Positions 52,876 through 60,929 of a stretch of DNA of 64,000 bases are shown here, one piece after another. The first letter of the stretch is position 1; every line of letters begins with the position of its first letter. A program made the translations under genes and the position numbers. The stretch is from Sphingomonas insulae (lineage in GTDB: Bacteria > Pseudomonadota > Alphaproteobacteria > Sphingomonadales > Sphingomonadaceae), in contig NZ_CP048422.1 in the NCBI RefSeq assembly GCF_010450875.1, positions 1,767,001 through 1,831,000 of the forward strand, written 5' to 3'. Below the pieces are notes generated by a model that did no database searches, had not been told where the DNA came from, and saw nothing but the letters and a program-made list of their open reading frames with translations.

Positions 52876-53119
52876 TCGACATGACCCCGCGTTCACCCGG
52901 CTGGTGCCGGGACGGTTAGTCACGCGCGAACACGGGGTAGCACGCCCCGCATATTTGCCTTGCGGCTATGGTATTCTGCGGGCCGCCCGACATGGCGGAC
53001 CCGTGTTCTGCGCGCGAGCGCTTCTGCTCAGGTGACTAAGCCTTCACAGAGTTGCGGATTATGCAGAAACTGGAGACATGTGCAAGAACGTAGTCGCGAC
53101 CTCAATCATATCGCGAGGA

Positions 53120-53566
53120 TCAGACGTCCTGCACTGTCGCTACCGTGTTACTCGACAAGGCACATTTTTTTACAATTTTTCGGCAGTGCTTATGCGCAGT
53201 GCTAGCTGAGACCAGCCGGCACCCATTAGCCTCAGCCAACGCCACCGCCTCGAAGTGCTCAAACATCGGTATCGATCCAAGCAAAGAACTGCCATAGCTT
53301 TCAGCATACTGAGTAGCAGCGGCGATCACTGACATAGTGCTTTTAGCGTACTTGCGAGGCTTAATAGCGCTGAAAGTCCCCCATAAGTGAGGGTACAATG
53401 CTTTGAGTTGCGCGCTGACCGATTTTATAATGAGCATTTCACCGCTCTGAATGGCGCTAATAACAGACGCTCTCACGCTGTTCACCCGACTGGTCAATGC
53501 CTCCACCATACCATGGAGATCAATGAGCCAAAGCGGCTGCACGGTGGCAGGAGGCGAGGTGGCCAT
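53120..53566 (-). CDS. PIN-like (DUF4411-type) protein, candidate toxin
   Basis: Protein of 148 aa. An early WLIDLHGMVE may hold the first PIN acid, and a later FEHFEAVALAEANGCRLVSAST follows the strand-helix-strand of PIN domains, but the later acids are not clear, so it may be degenerate. It follows the ImmA-type gene by 9 bp on the same strand. ImmA/IrrE with DUF4411-type partners form toxin-antitoxin-like modules in many bacteria. Confidence 0.45.
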   Translation of the reverse strand: MATSPPATVQPLWLIDLHGMVEALTSRVNSVRASVISAIQSGEMLIIKSVSAQLKALYPHLWGTFSAIKPRKYAKSTMSVIAAATQYAESYGSSLLGSIPMFEHFEAVALAEANGCRLVSASTAHKHCRKIVKKCALSSNTVATVQDV

Positions 53567-53575
53567 CGACGCGCG

Positions 53576-54691
53576 CTAGCCTATCAACTCGGTCTGATAG
53601 ACAGGCTTTAAGCCGGTAACCCGAAAAATGTCGATTTCATCCAAATCCCCCAGCGCCTTGGCCCTCTTTAGAAGGCCAAGTAGTGCGGAGCCATAAGTCG
53701 TTTTCTTTGTTTGTATCGGATCACCCTTGCCACCTTGTCCATCCGATTGATCCCCGAGGGGAATTACTCCCACAATTTTCTTCTTCCAAGCAGCATAATC
53801 GGCAGCGGCGAGATAATCGGTTTCCACCAAGCGTAGATATGTTGCTTCTTGGCTCAGTCCAATCTTCTTCGCAAACAATCGGATAAAATTATCATCAGCG
53901 ACAGGCGTATAATTAAACGCCTCCAGCGCCGATACTATAAGATGCCTCGGTGCGAGAAGGCACGCAGCGAATCTATTGCAAAATCGCTCGATCTTATTTT
54001 TTAGGACAGATGGATTAGACGCACCCTTAGCGCCAATAAGAACATGGCAAAATTCGTGGGCAAGCGTAAATAACTTACGGGCTTTGCTGCTATATGTCGT
54101 GTTAATGACAATAGCGTGCGGACCATCCGCGACGTTCATGTACAAACCTGCCGCTTCATCACTCCGAAATTGCCGATGAAGTACGAGTATTCCCATGTTT
54201 TCAATAAAACTGCGCAAGCTACCGTATAGCTTGTTGGCATCTTGCCACTCTATTTGCTGCTCGTCCGTTATGCCCCAGCGCGATCGCCAATCTTTGGCCA
54301 GCTTGATTGCATCCCTCATGCTGTAGTCGGTTTCAACTACCCGAAGGGTGTTGTCGAGATTGAAGTCATATCCAAGCGCGGAGAACGTGCTGGAGAGCTT
54401 CTCAACAAAGGAGATCGCTTTTAGAGTACCTTTTGAGAACTCTCCGATTGAGGGAGTAGCTGTGCGAAAATCCACCGGAGGGAACAGGGGCAATGTTTGG
54501 TGCGCGAAGAGGGCTTGAACAGGAACCGCCAACTCGTCGGCCAACGCAGTGATGTCGTCATCTGCCAAGCTTTTACCAGCAAGCGCCCCTTCAATGGCTG
54601 CAACAGACACACCAGAGCGTTCCGCAATCGCTGCCACGGAAAGCCCGCGTGCGTTGAGAACATGAGACAGAGTGTCGGAGGGCAACTTCAA
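53576..54691 (-). CDS. XRE-ImmA/IrrE metallopeptidase fusion
   Basis: Protein of 371 aa from the TTG at 54691 (LKLPSDTLSHVLNARGLSVA). An N-terminal helix-turn-helix (ARGLSVAAIAERSGVSVAAIEGAL) is followed by a DUF955 metallopeptidase with H212-E213-x-x-H216 (LAHEFCHVL). Such proteins are regulators or antitoxins that cleave repressors under stress. The divergent membrane gene starts at the same base, so one start may be wrong. GC is low. Confidence 0.85.
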   Translation of the reverse strand: MKLPSDTLSHVLNARGLSVAAIAERSGVSVAAIEGALAGKSLADDDITALADELAVPVQALFAHQTLPLFPPVDFRTATPSIGEFSKGTLKAISFVEKLSSTFSALGYDFNLDNTLRVVETDYSMRDAIKLAKDWRSRWGITDEQQIEWQDANKLYGSLRSFIENMGILVLHRQFRSDEAAGLYMNVADGPHAIVINTTYSSKARKLFTLAHEFCHVLIGAKGASNPSVLKNKIERFCNRFAACLLAPRHLIVSALEAFNYTPVADDNFIRLFAKKIGLSQEATYLRLVETDYLAAADYAAWKKKIVGVIPLGDQSDGQGGKGDPIQTKKTTYGSALLGLLKRAKALGDLDEIDIFRVTGLKPVYQTELIG

Positions 54692-55200
54692 TGATAGGTA
54701 ACCTAATCGCTTGGTTAAACGGTTGCGTCGGCCTTCAATTCTCCCAGCTTGCCAACGTGCAAACGGTAGGGTTGGGAATGTATCTCGCTTTGACAGCAGT
54801 TCAAGCGATTTCAGGGGGCGGAATCGCGGGGCTTCGACGACGACACGGCGCTCTGAGGAGGGCCGTAAACAAGGCGAAAATGACAAACGAATATACCGAG
54901 ATCGCCCGTATTGATGGCTCAATATCCATCGTGGAGATCGGTGTTCAAGCGTTCAGTCGCTCGCTTTTAGTTATGACCACGACTCTTTTCATCATAGCCA
55001 TGGCTTATTTCATATTTTGTACGATTTATCAAACTGCGGACGCCCACAGAGACGGGCTTATATTCATTATCGGTTTCTACGCTGTTCTGCCGGTTGCCAT
55101 CTTTCTGGTGTCAACTGCGTTGATCGCCAAGCGCTGGAAGCAGGTGAGCGGACCGCTTGCCAATGCGGAAAGACGTTTCCGCTCCAGCTTTCGCCCGTAG
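54691..55200 (+). CDS. Unknown membrane protein
   Basis: Protein of 169 aa with three likely membrane helices (MYLALTAVQAISGGGIAGL; LLVMTTTLFIIAMAYFIFC; LIFIIGFYAVLPVAIFLVS). The ATG at 54691 has a GGAGGG site; the ATG at 54778 also has one. It is divergent from, and abuts, the XRE-ImmA gene. Function unknown; a defence or stress association is suggested by the neighbours only. Confidence 0.55.
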   Translation: MIGNLIAWLNGCVGLQFSQLANVQTVGLGMYLALTAVQAISGGGIAGLRRRHGALRRAVNKAKMTNEYTEIARIDGSISIVEIGVQAFSRSLLVMTTTLFIIAMAYFIFCTIYQTADAHRDGLIFIIGFYAVLPVAIFLVSTALIAKRWKQVSGPLANAERRFRSSFRP

Positions 55201-55423
55201 GTAATGACACGCAGTGGCGTCTTTTGGTGCGTCTGCTGGTACAGACCGCAGTTTTCTAAAAAACCAGCTCCAACTGGTACTTGCGGTCAATTTTTTCGGT
55301 TTGCGGGGCAGTTTTGTGCGGTAGCTTTAGTTGACCGTCTCGCGCTTCGCTCGGGGTTCCTCGTCCGCCTTTGTTCAGTCTCGCCCGCAAGCTCGCACTC
55401 CCGTGCTCGACATTAGCGGATCG

Positions 55424-55825
55424 TCAGCTTTCTGGCGAAGTAGCTGATCCCCCAGCTTTCCCGAACCAGCGGTCGGCACGCTTTGCCGCAGCCTTGTCTT
55501 TCGGAAGTCGACCGATCCATCGGGTAAGATCGCGGCGCAGCGCCTTCAGATCAGTCGGCTTTGCGGGCGCACCCTGCACCTTTACGGCAATGTGATAGGC
55601 CGGGCTGGGTAGGTCCGCGGCGTCGTCGAACACAATTGTTAGGCTGCATTGCGTAGCGGCCGCGTCCGTCGGCTCGCCATAGGCCTTCATGCATTCCACG
55701 AAGTCACCCGACCGCGTCACTGACGGCGAATAGCCGTGCTTTGCCTTTCTGTTCGCAATGTCCATGCGGGTCGCGAGCGATCGGCCGGCGACAAGATTTT
55801 TCCTGAGCTTGATGTTGGGCGGCAC
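55424..55825 (-). CDS. Unknown basic protein
   Basis: Protein of up to 133 aa. Start is GTG at 55825 or ATG at 55765 (MDIANRKAKHGYS); neither has a clear ribosome site. Its sequence TQCSLTIVFDDAADLPSPAY and WIGRLPKDKAAAKRADRWFG gives no domain. GC is higher than the neighbours. Likely a real gene by codon pattern, but weakly supported. Confidence 0.4.
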   Translation of the reverse strand: MPPNIKLRKNLVAGRSLATRMDIANRKAKHGYSPSVTRSGDFVECMKAYGEPTDAAATQCSLTIVFDDAADLPSPAYHIAVKVQGAPAKPTDLKALRRDLTRWIGRLPKDKAAAKRADRWFGKAGGSATSPES

Positions 55826-56054
55826 GCGCGCCGGTTAGGTTGTCAGCGATCGATACGGAGCCTGATCAGATCGCGCCTTTCAGATCAATGGGTCCCGATC
55901 TATAGCTATTTCTCAGCATAAGACAGTGGGTTGCACGATAGGGGGCGCATTGCTTGCCATGAGACGATCTATTTTTTATCTGACGTCGCTTGGACTCAAA
56001 GAATCTTTTCGCCTGGTGTTATCGAGGTAAACATAGTCATGCATACTGACCTTC

Positions 56055-56624
56055 ATGTCTGACATTGCCAAGTTGAAATCTTGGTTTTGCAATGAGATAC
56101 TACCGCTCGAGTCGTCGTTGACGCATTATATCTCACGCAATTGGCGGTCGCAGGATGATGTCGTTGATATCAGGCAGGATGTCTATGAGGCGGTACTTGC
56201 GGGCGCCAGGAACGGATTGCCGGTAAATTGTGCGGGCTATGTTTTTACAATCGCTCGAAATATCTTGATAAACAGAGCGAAGAGAGGGCGAGTCGTACGA
56301 TTTGAGCAGTTGCACGACATCGATGTGGTGGACAGGAATGTCGATCTGCTGGCGTCCGATCGCCACATCGACGCCCGGGACGCGTTACGGCGCGCGCATG
56401 ACGGGCTCTCTGCCCTGCCACCGCGCTGCCGGGAGGTCGTACGACTTCGCAAGGTCGAAGGCTTGTCGACGCGTGAAACAGCGGACCGTATGGGAATTGG
56501 CCTCGATACCGTCGAGCGTCAGCTCGTTCTCGGCCTTCGGGCGATGACGGACGCTATGCTGGGAGGCAATGGCCGGATCAGACGTGGCCCATCGACGAAA
56601 GCAAGAAAAGAGAAGGCAAGATGA
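56055..56624 (+). CDS. ECF sigma factor, FecI-like
   Basis: Protein of 189 aa. Region 2 (LTHYISRNWRSQDDVVDIRQDVYEAVL) and region 4 (LPPRCREVVRLRKVEGLSTRETADRMGIGLDTVERQLVLGLR) are clear. It overlaps the following FecR gene as ATGA. Sigma factors of this type are released by FecR when a TonB receptor binds its ligand and then drive the transport genes. A conserved RNA polymerase-binding profile is present. Confidence 0.9.
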   Translation: MSDIAKLKSWFCNEILPLESSLTHYISRNWRSQDDVVDIRQDVYEAVLAGARNGLPVNCAGYVFTIARNILINRAKRGRVVRFEQLHDIDVVDRNVDLLASDRHIDARDALRRAHDGLSALPPRCREVVRLRKVEGLSTRETADRMGIGLDTVERQLVLGLRAMTDAMLGGNGRIRRGPSTKARKEKAR

Positions 56625-57631
56625 CCGCCGAACGTCGCTCCGCGGTCGACCTCGAAGACGACGCGGCACTATGGCTGATCCGGCGGGAAGAGGCCGAATG
56701 GAACAAGGAAGACGACGCCAGGCTGGAAGCGTGGCTCGATCAATCCGTTTCCCATCAAGCGGCCTTCTGGCGACTTGAGCATGGCTGGCGGGCGGCCGAC
56801 AGGATCGGAGCACTTGGCAAAGCCGGTACAGGGGTTCGCCAGCGTCGCCGGCCGTCGCCGCATTGGCGTAAAACGCTCTTCCGCGTGCCTCGTGCCGCGA
56901 TCTCCGCCGGTATCGTCGCCTCGCTTTCACTGGCGGTCGGGACGGTTTGGTGGCGCGAGCCGGGGACATCATCGGGAAAGGCGGATACGGGCGACTATCG
57001 AACCCCACAGGGTGGACGCCGGTCCCTGACACTGGCGGATGGCAGCCATGTGGACCTCAACACAGCGACCAGGTTGCGCCATCCGGCGGGCGGGCCGCTT
57101 CGCGAGGTATGGCTGGATGAAGGCGAGGCCTTCTTCGATATCGTGCATGATCCCAGACGCCCGTTCGTCGTCCATGCCGGCCCGCGGACGATCACAGTCC
57201 TGGGTACCCGCTTTTCCGTCCGGCACGACGGGGCAAGGGTAACCGTGGTCGTACTGTCAGGACGAGTAAGTGTCCGCGATACGAAGCCTCTTAAGCCAAA
57301 CGCTGGCGGGATCGTCATGACCGCCGGGGATGTCGCGGTCACGCAACCTGGCCGGGCTATCGTGTCGGTGGACAGGGGTGCGCAGACAGAAGCCCTCACC
57401 GCGTGGCGGGACGGCAGGGTCGTATTCGACGACACAACGCTCGGCGATGCCGTCGCCGAATTCAACCGCTACAGCAGTCTGCCGATGAGGATCGAGGATC
57501 CCGCAATCGCTCGCCTGAAGATCGGTGGTTCCTTCCGCACGGACGAGGGTCCTGCCTTCGTCGCATTGCTGCATCGCGCATATGGCGTTCGGGTCAGCCG
57601 TACCGGCGACGCCGTGATACTGGGGCGCTGA
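56621..57631 (+). CDS. FecR-family anti-sigma/signal transducer
   Basis: Protein of 336 aa. The N-terminal part has the DUF4880 anti-sigma segment (EAWLDQSVSHQAAFWRLEHGWR), a single membrane helix follows (about 92-110, AAISAGIVASLSLAVGTVWW), and the periplasmic FecR domain starts around 127 (YRTPQGGRRSLTLADGSHVDLN). It overlaps the sigma gene by 4 bp. It is the usual partner in cell-surface signalling. Confidence 0.92.
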   Translation: MTAERRSAVDLEDDAALWLIRREEAEWNKEDDARLEAWLDQSVSHQAAFWRLEHGWRAADRIGALGKAGTGVRQRRRPSPHWRKTLFRVPRAAISAGIVASLSLAVGTVWWREPGTSSGKADTGDYRTPQGGRRSLTLADGSHVDLNTATRLRHPAGGPLREVWLDEGEAFFDIVHDPRRPFVVHAGPRTITVLGTRFSVRHDGARVTVVVLSGRVSVRDTKPLKPNAGGIVMTAGDVAVTQPGRAIVSVDRGAQTEALTAWRDGRVVFDDTTLGDAVAEFNRYSSLPMRIEDPAIARLKIGGSFRTDEGPAFVALLHRAYGVRVSRTGDAVILGR

Positions 57632-57859
57632 GCCGCGAGGTAACCATCAGACGACGACGACCGGACAGATCCGAACCGCGAATTTCAGCGCGTACGTTAC
57701 GGGTTTGCCGGTGTCGATTGTCATTCCTCGTGAGCGCTCGGTTTCGAATGGTGGTTGATCCACCTGGGATCGATGCTCCGGACGGACATGGGTGTTACAG
57801 CCGGCAAGGCTCCAGCGCTCCCGACCGATTGGTACACACCGCTCCGGAGACGTCTCGCC

Positions 57860-60736
57860 ATGCGTTTACGCCACGTTCTGCTGACCTGCGCTGCACTGCC
57901 TCTTGTCATAGCGTGTCCGTTGGCGGCGCAGCCGGTCGATAAGCCGGATGCGAAAGCGACAAATGCCGAGATCGTCACGGCCAGAGCCGACGTTCGCCGC
58001 CTGATCGATCAGGTCGACATACCATATCAAAGCTTCACCCTGCCCAACGGACTGCGGGTGCTGGTTCACCATGACAGCAGCGCTCCGACGGTCCTCGTCA
58101 GTGTATCCTATGATGTCGGGTCAAAGCATGAGCCGGCAGGTCGCAGCGGCTTCGCCCATCTGTTCGAACACCTGATGTTCAACGGCTCTGAGAATGTGCC
58201 GGGAGACTATCTCAAGCCGCTCATGGATGTCGGTGCCACGGTGAATGGTTCGACGAGCGCGGATCGCACGAATTATTATGAGCTTGTTCCTACGGCAGCC
58301 TTGGACCGAGCCTTGTTCATGGAAAGCGACAGGATGGGGCACCTGCTGGCGGCCCTGGACCAGAAGACGCTGAACGAGCAGCGTGGCGTCGTCCAGAACG
58401 AGAAGCGCAACGGTGATGCAGTGCCCACGAGCGTCATCGACGACAAGACGCGGGCCGCACTTTATCCCGCCACGCATCCTTATGGGCATTCGACCATCGG
58501 ATCGATGAAGGACCTCGATGCCGCCGACCTGGCCGACGTGCGAAGCTGGTTCAAGGCACATTATGCCCCGAACAACGCGCTGGTGGTCCTTGCCGGGGAT
58601 GTCGATCTGGCGACGGCCCGTCGGTTGATGACCAAATATTTCAGCGGCATTCCGGCTGGCCCGCGCAACGTCCGACCGGACGCCGGGCCGGTGTCGCTGA
58701 CGCACAGCATCAAGGAAATCGTCACAGCGCCCGTTACCAGCCCGATCATCGTGCGAGACTGGCCTGTACCGGGAGCGCAGGACCATGATGGCTTGGTTCT
58801 GGACGCGGTGATGGAGGCACTGGGCGGCGGCGAGGACGACGTGCTGACCCGTCATCTCGTCCGCGAACAGAAGCTGTTCGAGTATGTTCGGGTCAACAAC
58901 TCGTCCAGCGCTCAGGCCGGCGAATTCGCGATCACGGGCGCGGTGCGAGCCGGAGTGGATCCCTCTCTTGCCGCAGCGGCCCTGGATCGTGAAATCGCGG
59001 CGTTCCTGCAAGCCAAGCCGACCGCAGAGACGATTGCGCGCTTCGTGGCGCGATATGCCTATGGTTTCGCGCGGTCGCTCGAGAACGTGGCCAAGCGCGG
59101 GTCGACGCTGGCCGAAAGTGCGATGGTGCAGGGGGACCCGGATGCGTACAAGAAAAGTATGCGCGTCTACGCCGCCCAAACGCCGGACACGGTGATGGCG
59201 GCCGCTCGCAAGTGGCTCGATCGACCACGCTACGAATTGACCGTGATGCCTGGAGCGCGCGTGATCGCCAGAGGGGATGACGGGATCGACGGATCGGCAC
59301 CTGCGCCTGCCGTCAAGACGGAGAGCGAGCCGGTCATAAGTCCATCCTCCGCCGCGGGGCGGCGCATGGTGCCACTTCCTGCGGTCGCGCCCCCTGGTGA
59401 CGCGCGCTTTCCGAAGATTGAACACGCCCGCCTGAGCAACGGCATACCAGTCCTTTATGCCCGTGGTCCTTCAAATCCTTTCACATCGGTGTCGTTGAAT
59501 CTGAGAGGCGGTGGCATCGACGAGCCGATCGAGCGGATCGGCGCGATGGATTTCATGTATTCGTTGTTGGGCAAGGGCTTTGGCGGTCACGACGAAGACT
59601 GGATCAACAAGCGCAAGGAGTTGACAGGCTTATCGCTTTATTCTGCGTTAGGATTGGAATCCGGCTTCGTCGGGGTGACCGCACCGGACGTCAGCCTGGA
59701 TGATGGTCTCGTCATGGTGCGCGACATGGTGACGGCACCAAGCTTCTCTGCCGAGACGCTCGAACGCATGAAGCGCGAGACGATCGACAGGATGGCGCGC
59801 ATAAGGCTCGATCCGGTAACGCTGATAACCGAGGTTATGAACCCGCTGGCCGATGCGGCTTCACCCTACAACCCCCTCGTGATGTACGGCAGCGCGGCGC
59901 GGATCCGCAGCATCGATAAAGCCGGCGTGACCGCATCGTTCAAGCGCTGGATCAGGCCGGAACACGCCAGCGTCATCGTCGTATCCGACAAGAGCCTGGC
60001 GGAGCTGATGCCGCTCCTGGAGCGGACGATCGGCAGCTGGAGGGTTTCAGCCAAGCCGGACACCGGATCGCCGATCATTCATCACCCGGCCCCCGGCGCG
60101 CCGGGAATCGTACTCATAGATCTGCCGGGCGCGGTCCAGGCGAACATCCAGGGGCGCCAGCTCGTCCCGATCGGCGATGCGAAGCCTGCACCGGCGCTGG
60201 ATCTTGCCAGCTCGGTCTTCGGCAGCAGCTTCACGTCGCGGATCAACATGAACCTGCGCGAAGACAAGCATTGGACCTATGGTTCCTATGCCGGTTTCCT
60301 GCGGCGGCGCTACGGATCGCAATATTCCGTCGATGCCAGCGTACAACAGGACAAGGCTGGCGCCGCCATCGCAGAGGTGATGAAAGAGATAAGAGGGATC
60401 ACGGGCGATCGACCGATAACGCCGGAGGAATTCGCCGGCGCAAAAGCAGCCGCTCTCGGGGAAGCCGCTTCGCGCTTTTCCAGCCGTGACGCGATCGTCG
60501 GGGCACTCGACGATGTCCGCAAGTACGGCCGTCCCGATGACTATCCGGCTCAGACCAGCTCGCGCTATCGCGCCGTTACGCTCGATGAGAGCAATGCAGC
60601 CATCCGTGCGCAATTGTCGCCGGATCGATGGGTTTGGGCGATTGTCGGCAATGCGGCCATCATTCGCCCGCAGCTCGACGCCCTGGGGCTGCCCGTCACC
60701 GTCGTGAAGGCTGCCGACGTTCTGCCGCCGCTCTGA
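57860..60736 (+). CDS. Periplasmic M16 (insulinase/PqqL-type) peptidase
   Basis: Protein of 958 aa from the ATG at 57860 (MRLRHVLLTCAALPLVIACP, signal peptide). The zinc motif is H100-L-F-E-H104 (GFAHLFEHLMFNG), with the third ligand downstream near NEKRN; the C-terminal half is a second, non-catalytic M16 domain. Family members cleave peptides in a chamber; PqqL/FusC work with TonB receptors. It follows fecR by about 230 bp and precedes the receptor by about 190 bp. Confidence 0.9.
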   Translation: MRLRHVLLTCAALPLVIACPLAAQPVDKPDAKATNAEIVTARADVRRLIDQVDIPYQSFTLPNGLRVLVHHDSSAPTVLVSVSYDVGSKHEPAGRSGFAHLFEHLMFNGSENVPGDYLKPLMDVGATVNGSTSADRTNYYELVPTAALDRALFMESDRMGHLLAALDQKTLNEQRGVVQNEKRNGDAVPTSVIDDKTRAALYPATHPYGHSTIGSMKDLDAADLADVRSWFKAHYAPNNALVVLAGDVDLATARRLMTKYFSGIPAGPRNVRPDAGPVSLTHSIKEIVTAPVTSPIIVRDWPVPGAQDHDGLVLDAVMEALGGGEDDVLTRHLVREQKLFEYVRVNNSSSAQAGEFAITGAVRAGVDPSLAAAALDREIAAFLQAKPTAETIARFVARYAYGFARSLENVAKRGSTLAESAMVQGDPDAYKKSMRVYAAQTPDTVMAAARKWLDRPRYELTVMPGARVIARGDDGIDGSAPAPAVKTESEPVISPSSAAGRRMVPLPAVAPPGDARFPKIEHARLSNGIPVLYARGPSNPFTSVSLNLRGGGIDEPIERIGAMDFMYSLLGKGFGGHDEDWINKRKELTGLSLYSALGLESGFVGVTAPDVSLDDGLVMVRDMVTAPSFSAETLERMKRETIDRMARIRLDPVTLITEVMNPLADAASPYNPLVMYGSAARIRSIDKAGVTASFKRWIRPEHASVIVVSDKSLAELMPLLERTIGSWRVSAKPDTGSPIIHHPAPGAPGIVLIDLPGAVQANIQGRQLVPIGDAKPAPALDLASSVFGSSFTSRINMNLREDKHWTYGSYAGFLRRRYGSQYSVDASVQQDKAGAAIAEVMKEIRGITGDRPITPEEFAGAKAAALGEAASRFSSRDAIVGALDDVRKYGRPDDYPAQTSSRYRAVTLDESNAAIRAQLSPDRWVWAIVGNAAIIRPQLDALGLPVTVVKAADVLPPL

Positions 60737-60929
60737 TACTTGCCGCCGGGGCGCGGCCATCCGTCAGTCCGGCTGCTACGGACATCGGATGGCCGGGGAT
60801 CGATTCCGGAACCTGGCGACCTCTGATTAAATCGCCACAAAACGATAATAGATGTTACGGATTCGTGATGCTCGATTGTCCCTGAATGGAGAGGCGGCTT
60901 TGGGGAAAGCCGCGGGGGGAGAAACAGGC

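Noticed and set aside
53120..53566. Assignment as a confirmed PIN toxin
   Set aside because: The acidic residues are not all in place, so it is kept as PIN-like with low confidence.
60808..60880. ECF-type promoter (GGAACC) before the TonB receptor
   Set aside because: A GGAACC occurs at 60808-60813 but no convincing -10 at the right distance, so no promoter was called.
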